From assembly GCA_000149265.1 (NCBI GenBank), contig CH003067.1, positions 653,260 to 717,259 on the forward strand: a DNA stretch of 64,000 nucleotides, in the 5' to 3' direction. This DNA is from Ciona savignyi (Eukaryota; Chordata; Ascidiacea; Phlebobranchia; Cionidae). Position 1 is the stretch's first letter; every line of letters begins with the position of its first letter. This document shows, piece by piece, positions 47,848 to 60,800 of the stretch. A program made the translations under genes and the position numbers. A model generated the notes under the pieces. That model made no database searches. It was not told the DNA's origin and worked only from the letters and a program-made list of their open reading frames with translations.

Positions 47848-47853
47848 TTTATT
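47848..47853 (-). terminator. rps12: Poly(A) signal, S12 gene
   Basis: AATAAA on the minus strand, about 61 bases after the stop of the ribosomal protein gene. Confidence 0.55.
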
Positions 47854-47913
47854 CGCAGTGAAACATCAAGACACGTTACCGTATGATTACTGGAATAAAA
47901 AAACGCGAGACTT

Positions 47914-48330
47914 TTACAACTTCTTCATGTGTTCTGCCAGCACGTCGTGCGCTTGGCCTTCTTTGCCCCAATCACGCACAACTACACAACTGCATCCGAC
48001 GACTTTTCGTGGTTTACCTTCTTGGTCAATCTTGCAAAGACCGGACCATTCTCCCAGCTTTTTGTTGTCGTCGACTTTGATCAAACTGATCTGGTGCTCG
48101 TTACAAAGAGCCTCGATCAGCCTAACGTAGCTGGACTCGTCGCAGTTGTTTGCAAGAACGCAAAGATGAGCTTGGCGTTTATCAAGGGCCCGGGCGCATT
48201 CGTTCAAACCGCGGGCAAGACCATCGCTAATAACGGCTGTTTTCAGAACTTCCTGGAGGGCTGTATTAAGGTCCATAGGACCAGCAGGCACGACTGGGGC
48301 CGGAACATCATCTCCTTCAACGTCAGACAT
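47914..48330 (-). CDS. rps12: 40S ribosomal protein S12 (eS12)
   Basis: A single open frame encodes 138 residues. [39 protein letters not shown] and [18 protein letters not shown] are hallmarks of eS12, a small-subunit protein of the L7Ae family. The C-terminus [20 protein letters not shown] is also conserved. The coding region has no intron, unlike vertebrate S12 genes, which host snoRNAs. Codon choice and the intact frame argue for a functional gene rather than a decayed retrocopy. CCTTTCG on the minus strand near 48394-48400 could be a pyrimidine-tract transcription start. It sits between XAB2 and prefoldin 6 in the same orientation. Confidence 0.96.
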   Translation of the reverse strand: MSDVEGDDVPAPVVPAGPMDLNTALQEVLKTAVISDGLARGLNECARALDKRQAHLCVLANNCDESSYVRLIEALCNEHQISLIKVDDNKKLGEWSGLCKIDQEGKPRKVVGCSCVVVRDWGKEGQAHDVLAEHMKKL

Positions 48331-48795
48331 ATTTATGAATATATTTTGACAACAGAAGTCCTCGATGCGTCCAGATTCTATTTAAGTTATTCTCGAAAGG
48401 AATTTTATCCAAAACATATTTTGTACCGACGTGCGTTATTCTGGTACCCGTCCAACATAGAAATTTATTTTTTACAAATAATCTATTTACTTACACATGC
48501 GGCACACAAAACCTAACTTTATGACGAAGCCTATATTCTGAATTTGAATCGGAGACAAAATATTTTTAAAGCCAAGCCTAAAATCGTTAAGTAAATATCT
48601 AATATTACCAAATACTTGCCAATGTTATCCGAGTATGACCAGATTTACACGTATTTGTCAAGAATGTATGCATCCGGCCTTATACCATGCCGGTCTAGAT
48701 TTCACAACACTACTCCTTTGAACCTAATGTACGACATTTTAAAACTTGATTTACTGGATTGAAACTTAAAAATGTCGAAATATACAAAGCATCAT

Positions 48796-48801
48796 TTTAT
48801 T
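48796..48801 (-). terminator. xab2: Poly(A) signal, XAB2 gene
   Basis: AATAAA on the minus strand, about 62 bases after the XAB2 stop. Confidence 0.5.
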
Positions 48802-48862
48802 GAATAGTTCGGCAGTCAAACAGTTTGAAACAAAAGAGTTTAAATCTTCGTATCTTCCGCTC

Positions 48863-51800
48863 TTAATCCTCATCTTTTTTCATCCCGCCAAACACCTCGT
48901 CCGGCACAACTTTCCTCTGTATGACTGCCATTTCTGAAATTAAACATTGGTGACGTCATACATTTGGATAATGACATAATTCATCATGACATCATCCATA
49001 CATACCCTCTTCTGGTTCACTGTCATCGTCGATGTCGATTTCGTCGGGGTTTTGTGCTTGGTTAATTTCACTTTCCATGGGAGGTTTATCACTCCTGTTT
49101 ACAAAAGAAAACAAAATTACTTTTTGGCACCAATAGTCTGTATTGTTTATAACTTTCAATGTCATAAATATATCATAAAATTAATTGTTGTTCGATACAA
49201 ATATATTTAAGAATACAGGATACAACCATTAATTCATCTCGCACCCATCATCGATTTATCAAAGTCATTGTAGTTTGTAAAGTATGATTGCGATGTTTAT
49301 TTAGTTTTGAAACCCAATAATCAACTGGGTTCAAGTGCTGTCCGCTAAGTACCTTAACCAAAAACACAAGCGACCAGTTTCGGACCTACAACCCATAATA
49401 GACACAATCCCATAATCCCTAATTACATTCCAACCAACCTAACAAACAAAATTCCTTTGTTGGGTTTCATATCATCAGCATTAGCTCTTGCAGCAGCTTG
49501 GCTAGCTGCTTTCTGCTCCAATAGTTTCATTCCATCGTTTTCGAGGTTACCATCTGGCGTTAGGTCTGATGTGGTGCCTGTTGATAATTGATATTGTGTC
49601 AGATTAGGAAAGGATAGGATATTCATGTTTATTCCCGTGAATGGGAACACCAAAGGTAATCCATTTCTGTCATGTGGTTTCCCACCACCGTACACACACA
49701 GGCTGGCTAATCCAATAGTACTTGCAAAAAACTTAACCAGTGACAATGAACATTGCTTTCGGATACTTAAATTGCAAAACGAATATTAACCTGTGAGGTT
49801 TCCAGCAGTCGCCAACATTTGCGCCGACATGTAGTTGACCTGGGGTGACAAGAATTATATCAATTTTAATAAACTCCACAAAAAAAAACTTCATAATTGT
49901 TAAGCTAACCAGCCAAACTTATAATTGCTAGCCGCATATTAACCAGCCAAACTTATAAGATTCTAGCCGCATATTATTATTCAAATTCACAATTTCCTGA
50001 TTCCACCAGCAAAAGGTCACACCTGGGTGTTGTAGGTTGCTTGCACACTCCGTTTAATCCTCAACATCTCACGCACGGTGTCCTCGTTTCCGTGCTTCAC
50101 TTCAAACGACTTCCACGCATCCCAGAAGTTCGCTGATGTCTGTTGGAAAAATCGTTTTATTGTGGTGTAAATTGTTAAAATGATTCAAAATTAGGATTTA
50201 AAATTTCGAAATTGTAAGTTTGCTGTTGTCGTTTGGGACAATTATTTCATCATGGTAAAAATATACAGGACGACCGGCAAAAATAGGAAAAAATTTAAAA
50301 TTAAATTTCTAAACTTTTGAGTGAGTATACTGCGACTTCATGGTAATTAAAATGCGTTATCCATCTTGTGGTTTACATTGGTTTTATAAGAAATTGAAAA
50401 TAACAGCTATGGCAAGCAGAATTAAACCTATAAGTGTCGCCCTTCTGATTAAAAAAATTAGCAATATAATTAATGTACTATGCATGCAATGGGCGAACAC
50501 CAACTCACTATAACCAGGGCAAGATTAGATATCGGCTTACAAAAAAATCTTTTTACACTAAATGTAAAAATAAAACAAAGAATTCAGTGTTACCCTTGGA
50601 TCACACATTTGTGAGCAGTGAGCATATATGGCACGAGCTCGATCAATTTCTCCAAGTTTTCGCTCTAAATCAGCAAATCGGAGACTGAAATCTCTGGCAT
50701 GCTCATCTGGTAGCACTTCGATCGCTTTCTGAGTTGATAGGGATGTTTTTGAATACTTATTCAGACCAAATTGCTTGGTTGGGTTAATGCATTGCCTTTT
50801 AGTAGAAATACAGGGTGTCCCAAAAAAATGACACCAATTAAGATGCAAATATCACAAAAAGTATGAACTCGAAATCATATGAAATTTAACAGGCATAAGA
50901 GTTGACATAATTTATTTTAAAAATATTGTCATTTACGCGTTGTCAACAGTACAACACACATGCTTATTGAGTTTCTGGAATTCACAGGATTTCAATGTGT
51001 GATTTTAAAATGGTGTCATTTTTTTGGTTCCACCCCGGCCCCCATTTGGTATGTCGCTAACTAGTCGGATGGGTTTTTAAACAAGGCACCTTAATGGAAT
51101 AAGGTGGATTGATGGATTGTATTAAAACTAAAATTTTATATTGTATTAAAACTAAAATTTTATATTGATGGATTGTATTAAAACTAAAAACTATATAATA
51201 ACAAAGTGTTATAGCTAAGATAACAAAACTTTGGGAACGAGGTAATCTGACATTTGCCCATGTAATAATGTCCCTGGCGTTTTCCCATTCACAGGTATAA
51301 AACCTCAATATTTCATTTATTCAATTGCATCTTTGCTCAAGTCACTTAATGGACATTGACCTGGGTTTGATAAAACAATTTTGCATCGCCTTTATTTTAT
51401 GCTACAAACCACAGGCACAAGTTGAAAGACAACTATACAAGTAAATTTTTGTTAATTTCCTAGAAAAGGAATACCTCGTATATAGGTCTGGTGTGGGTGA
51501 CCCCATAGATCTCAGCAGCTCGTCGTAGATAAATGTTAAAGAGTTCATGTCTGAGATGATAAACAGAACATGACTTAAAAAAGAGCGCTAAAATATGAGC
51601 ATGAATTTCAATAATTAACAATGGGAAAGTGACAACAGGGATTTTTTCATGGTCACCAAATGATAACTCGTGCCTACAATCAAATTATAGAAAATATTGC
51701 ATGATGATTAATGTTGTATATATGATTAAAGCATTGCTACTATTTAAGTAAAATATGTTAAATCACTTTCAAACCTTGCCTCTGACCAACTAGACCAGTT

Positions 51801-54800
51801 TCTAACCATGACTTTTGGCTAAAAGGTGACACATTAAGACAAAGCTATGCGATTTGTGGTCAGACTAGTGGCTTTTAAAACAAAATTCCAATTCAACTCA
51901 CTTTTGCTCAGGAAGAACAGCGGAAGTGGCGCGCTCATACACAGCCATGGCGTGTCGTGACAAACCATAATCCTCCTCCAGTTTGGCGTATAACAAGTAC
52001 AAATCTGAAAGGGTAGGTGTGTGTGAGTCTGCAATCAAATTGAGGGAAGACATATTTTTAATGTGCTGTGTACAATATAAGGGGTGCCTCTAAATACTGA
52101 AGGACCGCTTGGACCGATTGGATCGCTTAGATTGCTATGGAAAGTAATTCTAACCCTGTCCCAAACACTAATCTCAACCCCAAAACAAACTTTAACCCGG
52201 CCCAACCCCAACCCTAACATTAATATCCTAGCTTTTGTAATTACGAAGTATAGTAAGCGATCCAAGCGCTCCAAGCGCTCCAAGCGATCCAAGCGCTCCA
52301 AGCGATCCAAGCGCTCCAAGCAATTTAAGCGCTCCCAAGTGATTTAAGCGCTCCATGCGGTCCTGTAGTATTTAAAGGTACCGCAATATAAGTTTATGTG
52401 TTATATTTGTTTACAAATGTTAATTTAAAAATATTGCAAAAGAAAAAACATACTATTAACAGGGGTGGATAAGACCATAAGAAAGAGGGGCCTGTAATTC
52501 ATAATTAGCACGACTATTTGTCAGGGATACAAAAGAGCTTGTTAAAATACTGTAGAAGATGTATCGCAGTAATAAAAGTTTAAGGAGCTTGAGTTATGTT
52601 TAGAAACTAACGTTTGGCATATTTTGCTGGACATCCATCCAAGGCTTGTTCAAACAAATCTCTAGTTCTTTCCAATTTCTTCCCTCCATATCGATTGATG
52701 AACTTGGATAGGTATGTGTTCCAAATGTCGTAAACGTTCGGCCATTTGAACAACGCCACGCCTCGCTCATATGCCTGGGGAATTATTTGGGGTTGTAGGT
52801 AAATTGCTTTTTACTTTAATTGATGGTTAAAATCATAGACTTGATTTTATGGGGACTTGTAGTGCCAACTTCCAAATTTAAAAAATAATTTCTGCATAAC
52901 ATTGTAATTTCGTTACCATGTTAAGTAAATCCTCTAAACAAAAAGTCTTTTCTTGTGAAAATCCCACAAACAAAAGAATTTTAGAAACAGAAAATTTAGC
53001 TTTTATTTAACTATTTTTTCTGTTTTTTTCAGCACTGCATACTTCGTGTAGAAATTGCATTTCTGTTACCTCTCAAAAGTGACTAAAATTAAGGATGTCC
53101 TCAACTAAACAATACAGTTATAAGGCTTAACGCTCGGAATGACTGAATCATAACTGAACCATCACACCAAAATGTCCGATCATTCACCTTGAATGCATCC
53201 TCAAAGTAATTGTTTTCCTCCAAGAACATTCCATAGTTGATGATGATCTGTGGTGTTGCTATCCTCAGATCGAGGATCTTGTTATAAACTGCTTTGCAAG
53301 TCTGTGGAGAAAGTTTAATTTGATTTGTGGTTACTAGTTGACAGCGATAGATGTAGAGTATATATTTTTTAAGTTTAGTTTATTTTTTGTTTCCACGAAG
53401 AAAACATGAAGCAGGCTTATTAATAACAAGTTGGAAAACAGCAAAACGACGGTCGTTAGAACACGTCTAAAAAAGGTAATAAATTATAAAATTTCGGTAT
53501 AATTAGACATGGCTGCTAAATATCTTACAGCCCCTACCTGCTACCTCCAATAACAACATTAGTGTTTTTAAATTATAAATAGTCCTTACTGAAAAATTTT
53601 CCAGATTACCTCATGTGCACACTCGGGTAAACGAAGCTATTTTAATTTGATGAAATCAATGGAATCACTGGTACAGTTTTGCCTGGGCAAAGGACAACAG
53701 CTGACAACTAGTTTCGATCTCACAATCTTTCGGTTGACGATCACACAGGCTACAAATAAGCTAACCGGCCGGGTTTCATATAAAGTAAAAAACCTTTAAT
53801 GTTCCAAAGCTTTCTTCAAGGTCAGCGTACATGGACCATAGTTTGATGGATCTGTAAACTCTGTTCTGCACTGGCTCAGTGTTATCGAAGAATCCAGCTC
53901 GTTTACTGGGCAACGCCGTCGCTCGCTTCATTAAAACCATAGCAGCGTCATAATTCTCATGTCTGCGGGTAATGAGCATACATTAGCATGGGGGTAAACT
54001 TGTTGATCTGTTTTGTTAAGGCGAGGGGTTTGAAGTGCATCATAATAAAATAGAAACATGTGTTGATCACTCATCATAATAAAACAGAAGCAAGGATGTT
54101 GATCAACTCTGAAGGGGGTTGTATAATAATAAAATAGTGCGAGTATGTTGTTATACCATATGCGTTACTATTTTTTTATTGAATGTAATTTAGAGTAATT
54201 ATTGGAGGTGTTTTGTTAGCAATTTAATATTAAAAAGATGCTTTATGCAATAAGCTTCATAGGATAGCAAATTTTTCCTATAAAAAAGAGTACAGGGAAA
54301 GCCAATTTAAAAAAAAAGTTTTCTAGAAAGAAGTATTAACATTTTTGGGGGAGAAAATTTACAAATAACCAGACATGGTTGAAAGAAAAATCTCTATGAT
54401 GGGCAAAATGGGGGTAAAAATAAAAAACGGTTTGGAAACACTTGCTTAATTATCCTACATCTCCATACAATATGCTTAAATTCTTTCGGAAATTGTTATA
54501 AATAATTAAAGTAGAGAGATCGATTATTTGAAAATGACTTCATTAAAAATGACACTTTCGGAAATTGTTATAAATAATTAAAGTAGCGATCAGTTATTTG
54601 AAAAGCACTTCATTACCTTATCTCCATTTCCGCCCATTCGCACCAGACAGAGGCCAGATCGTCAACAGCTTTGTACAGAACTAGGGTGGCTTTGTTGAAA
54701 ATCGTACGTGACTGAGTGAACATGGTTGTTGGGTTGATTTGGTTGGCACAGATTGTTAAATGTTAAGAATTACTTTGAAAACATTATTTGAAATTTAAAA

Positions 54801-57800
54801 TTTTAAAAGCACATTAAACTTTTAAAAAACAATATTTGAATGGAAAATTTATGTACATCAGGAAAAAAATAGGAAAAAATATTTTGGATTGTGATATGCA
54901 AAAGTAGTGAATAAAGAGTACTTTTTTATATGGTGTGACAGATAGAAGATTAAACTGTTTTGGCGACCATGCATACAAATTTATAAAACTGATCGTCTTT
55001 GTTTAAAAAACAAGGATTAATTACTCACATCTTCAATTTGATCGTTTGTTTCGTAGAACTTGGCGAAGGAAACCCATAAATTATTCATCTTCCCCACTGA
55101 CTTTTTCACGTCAATTGTTTGGATTGCTTCGGTGTAAGTGTTGATGATTTCACGCGGTTGATCTGAGGAAAGAAATGAACAGTGGAAGATGGGATTGCCA
55201 TGTTTATATAAACAGATAGATAACCCCGCCACCAGAATAGCTAACATGCAGCAATAATAGGGCGTTTCAAAACGTTTGATGGTCCTATTTTCACCTTTAA
55301 ACAACCTGCTTGAATTTAAAAGATTGAGGCAACGTCTTAAAAGTACATGCCTAGGTAACCACAGATTTTAACCACAGAGCTAGATAGTCCACAACATCAG
55401 ATTAAATTGTTTGAGTAGCCGGGAGCTGGGAGAGTCTAGACCTCAATACTTGTCCCTGGCATGAGTATACCAGACTATTCAAATGTCAGAAAGAACGTCG
55501 ATTTCATTTTTGGGACTAAAAACTGGACATAAGCTACACAGTGTAGTGACAAGTTGGACATAGAAGTAAAACTACTTTATAAGAAATCATATATACCCTA
55601 TTTCTGTTCTGTACAACTGTGACGCCAACCCCATAATGTAATATAAACAGAATCACGGTTTCAATACCGTTTATAAGGTCTATGGCAGTAACTAAGTAGC
55701 TTGCACCTACACCTGCTTTGATCATTCTTACCTTTAAAGAGTTCGACACGTTTAAGCCACTCGAGCACATTGTGTGGATTCTGCCTCAAGAGGACGCTGT
55801 TGAGCAAAAGTGGTCGACGGTCCATCAGATGCTCAAACCGAGCTAAGCGGAGCTCTATGTCTAGGTCGTCTGGTAAAGAAAAAAGATGGAATTTTTAAGA
55901 AATTTTTTTTGATAAATTTTTTTTGATAAATTTTTGAAAATTAATTACAGGTAGAGAACTATTTATGTAGACCATGCAATTTTGGGCTAATATCAACGAT
56001 GTAATGAGATAATATCAAAACTGTTTTTATTAGGATTTTTGTGTTATTTTATAAGTTGGAGTTACATGTTTTGCACAAGGTAATCTGATGATTGTCCATG
56101 GTATACCAACTCCCTATTTTTACCATTAGAGGTACACCCTAGAATATATCACCACATTTCTACCACATCTGGTAATAACTATAAATACTGTTTGATAGAA
56201 ATTCAGTATTGACGATAATGAATCCAACCTTAACTATACTGCACATTATGTACTCCCACAACTGAGCAAAATAGTTTACACCTACCTAGAAGCAAAAAGA
56301 AGTATTGGGCCTTTTAGGTCCTATATCCATGGTGTTTCTACCAATGTAATGTACATGCAAGAGTACAACCATTAGGAAATACCGGTAACTTAAAATACCT
56401 TCTTCTGGGTCTTCCGATGGGTTGTTCGTCATTTGCTCCATTTTGCTTGAAATCACGGTCTCCTCAAACTGTGCATATGCGTCGAATATCTGGGTGAAAT
56501 CTCTCACTGTTGTCACCGTTTCAATAGCTTCTTCATAGATGTCTCGAGCCTGGGTTAAATATTCAATACAAAACGTTTATGAAACAGGCAAGCAGTGCTC
56601 GAAAAAGAAATTCAAGCAGTAAAGTTCTTTTCTTTCAAATTTTTTTTATTAGTATTTACGATGGGGTTCGACAGAATAATATTGGACCAAAGTCAAGTTA
56701 CTGGAGCTGGTAAAGTGGATAGTAGACATGTCACTTCTTAAACCATTAAACTTCACCCATTCTGTTAAATTTAATGCCATGGACACATTACATCAGCAAT
56801 TATCAGGTGGTTGAAATATCCTGGACATTTTAAATTTTCATAACTTTTTGGTCCCTATCTCAGCAAAAGTACATAACATTTTAAAAGTATCCAAGCCAAT
56901 AATACGGAAAAATTCAGAATGAATATAATGATTAAATTGAGAAACATCTTCTAATAATTGATAAAAAATGTATAATATTCCAGTTTAAAACAAAATTCCC
57001 AAACACATTGTTAAAAGTAGTTAAGAATTCAAAATTACAAAATCGTGTAACAACTCTTTATATATACTTTTAGTCAAAAACAAAAAGCAGGTATATTTTT
57101 GCAAGTTTTTCAAAATTTAACCAGCATCAGCTCTGCTTAAAGGCACTTGCTATTGAATTATAAGAAGTCTTAACACCACCAGAGACTCACCCTTTCAAAC
57201 AATCCACTCCTCGTGTAATAATCAGCGAGGGCACACCATAGCTGGCCGAGTTGGTCCGTGAATCGCTTCAACCCCCCTCTAATAATCGCTTCGACATTAA
57301 GAGAGTGAACCTTGTCAGGGTTGCGTGATATAAGGGTGCACAGTTCATGCCACAGAGCGTGGTTTGACTTTCCCCTCTGTTGTATTACATTAGTGAAATT
57401 AAATTTAGCAAGATAAATTAGCGATAAGATTTATTTTTACACATGAACTAATTGCAACGAAAGCTAATTTTTAGACAAGGTATTTAAAAGTCGAAAAAAT
57501 AGCATCGTGCAGAACTTGTTTTAACTCACCCTAAACATTCTAACATAGCTACACCATAATAAATAATATAATTGATATACTTATACTTTACCATAAGAAA
57601 TAATATATTTGATATACTGTCATAATTATTGTATTTACAATAAAAATCTTGAACTTAGTTGGTGATCAAATGAAGTATCAATAGCAAGATACTGCACAAT
57701 CACAATATGTAAAATAATTTTGCAATTGTTGTAAATTAGAAAAATTTAATATAGTAAGGTCCGCATAGTTAGTTTTACACTATCTGTAACTCACACTATA

Positions 57801-60800
57801 GTTTGGGGCTTAGGCAACAGGGCTGGGAAATGCGAAAACCAGAAGAAAAAAATAAATAATTGTTTAGTTAAAAATTAATAAATACAGTGTAAAGTATACA
57901 GGGCGGAATCCCATGATACAGTGAATAGTTAAAACATTTAAAGAAGCATCGAAATGTTACATTATAGATCAGGGGTGGGCAACTTCTTTAGTTGGCTGGC
58001 CAGATGTGGAAAAATGAAGTTCTTTGTGGGCCAGATTATTACATAAATAATATTCAATATCTTAATTACAGGGTATTGTTAGATAAAGTCTGCGGGCAGG
58101 TTAAAATCTCTTGACGTGCTATATGTTGCCCATGCCTGTTATAGAACCAGCACAACATATTTTAACATAATCATGATGCACTTTTAGAATCAATCAAAAT
58201 TACTTCGATGGATGGCTACCAGTATTTAAATGTAATATTTTCAAACCTTGGAAATGAAATGCTCGTCATTAACAAGTTGAGCCAGCTTGACGCAAGCCTC
58301 GTCCAGTCGGCCGATGGAGATCAAATATTCCACGTAATCCTCCGAATCTTCCGGTTGCAACTGGGAGGGAACACGGATCGGTATTTGAAGGAGGTAGAAT
58401 AACACGCGAAGTAAATAAGTTGAATATTATTTTGTTTGTTACAGTAAGTTTAACATAAATAATAATATTTAAAACTTAACCTAGTTTTAAGGTAGTGTCA
58501 TTGAAAGAGGAATAGAAGCAAAGTTACATGTAAATACAATATTTAGGTATGAATAGATCGTAATTAAAAAAAATTAACAAATATACTAATGACTGTTACA
58601 AAATTAACAAAGTTACTAATGGCTGCAGTTATATTATTCCAACATCTCAAATGCCCGCTGCATGCTATAATACATGAGATTTGCCAACCTAGTTAAAGAC
58701 GTGAATTGAATAAATTAACGTGTTAATGAAAAACTATATCAATATATTCCAACTTTTGAAATTTTTAAGCACTATAATAAAATTATACATGGAAAAATTG
58801 GCAAAGAAATATTTTTTTAAACGAAAATTGTAAAAAAAAATGTTCATACTTCGCTCAAGAATGAGGATGTCCGCCTAAAGACTGGCTCCGCCATTGCTTC
58901 AACATACACATCACACAAAGACATACTAATGCTGAAATGCACTGTATCACCCCTAAGACATACACATGGACCATCCTATACCATTATTATTCAAGAATGC
59001 AAGGAATTTACCTTCAGCATTCTTCTGTGAACCCTGACAGCAGTTTCGTGCATCGGATACTTTTTGACAAACTTCAGATAGAGTGGCCAAACACGATAAT
59101 GCTGTGTGATCGGTAATGCCCTCAATGCACGGTCGAACGTGCGCCGAGTTCTCGTTAATTTGATCTGGTCCACCAGCAATTTGCAATAATCAATCCAAAT
59201 ACGAGGCATCTTGTAAAATACATTAGTTATGACTAGGGATGCACAATATAGGATAGTTAGGTATTCTAGAATATTCTAGAATAATATATTTCGAATCTAG
59301 AATTTCGAATCCTATTCTAGAATGTTTTACCATGTATTTAAATTTGCTATGCTGTGCATATAATTTCTCATTTATAGTGAATTAGCCATATGCTTTTAAA
59401 CTGTGATAAGAGCAATTTATGTAGTCCAACAATATTTTACCATTACATATTTTTTTAATCATATGTAACATCTCTAAACACTATCTGCCATGAGGGAGGA
59501 TAATAGTCTAGTAGGTTGTTGTTGAAACGAATGGCTGAGAAAAATGCTTTCAAACACCAGACAATTTTTATTTCACCAGTTTGGTATCAAGACTAGCTAT
59601 TAATGCCCTTGCACAATTAAACATTAATTTACTATTTAACACAGTTATACATTGGTAAAAGTATAATAAATTAATCACTGCAAAATCACCTAACTAAATA
59701 ACACATAGGATATCATTCATTGTGTTTATTGAAAACATAGTTGTTTAAGTGAAATATATATTGCAAATACTAACGTGTTTAGTCTGTAAATAACTCTTCT
59801 GCCTTTGGAATAATTGCGTCATATTTAAAGGTGCGATTAACCACGTGATTACAGCCTGGCGAACGTGACCTACTTTCTTTATGCGTGCGTTCGTTTTAAG
59901 CGCGTCTGTCCACGATGCACGTGTATGGGACAACTGATAAGATAATGTTGTTGTGCTTTGATGCAAGTTGTATTTCCCAGCTACCGCCTTTGAAAATGTT
60001 CCGACGCTTTCGCACGATAGATGCACTTTCGGTATGGAGAAACGCATTACGGGTATTACATACAAATGAAGAAGCCATTTTACAATTTTGAGATTACGAA
60101 TTTACTTCAATGACGATTCACCAAAAGTTTCTTATCATAGTTATCCACTGTCGCACGCTTGCTGAAACGATACGCTGACGTCTGCATAATCGGCATCACG
60201 CGTGTTGTTGCGCGTTGGATCGCAGCCAATATTTTACGTTTTTAATTTCGAATCCTAACTATTCTTATTAAATTGCTTGTAAAGATTCGAATCCCCAGAG
60301 ATTCGAATCTCAAAGATTCGAAATTCTATATTGTGCATCCCTAGTTATGACATACCATTATGTTTATCTAAGCAAACTGTTAGTATGTCTCATATATGTA
60401 GTAAATGAATATTTGATAAATTAATAGGAGGCTGTAGTACACTACAAGTGTTTGATCCATAAATTCTTATTATTAAACAGTCCAAGGTCTAATATTTCAG
60501 TTTAAACAGGTTTATCTTAAAATAACTTCATGATTTATCTATTTTTAGGTGGTATGGAATGCTGGTAAAATAGCATGTCTGGACGTGAACCAAAGGAGTA
60601 TGATATAAAACTATTATTTTTGCATTCGGGTACTTATTTTTGTTTAAATATTGTACAAAATTAAAATTGTACTAAATACAGCAACCAATAACAAATATAG
60701 AAAATAGAGAATGACATCAGGCATTAAAGTGTCAAATTCACCTTATGCATGAATACAAGTGCTCGTTCATGTGCATTATTCACATCTTCGTACATGGCAT

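Noticed and set aside
47858..48516. Plus-strand frames of 90-195 codons over the S12 gene
   Set aside because: They are antisense shadows of the conserved ribosomal protein coding region.
52035..52347. Open frames with repeated KRS or RLDRLE units
   Set aside because: These are translations of the tandem array in a MITE, not proteins.
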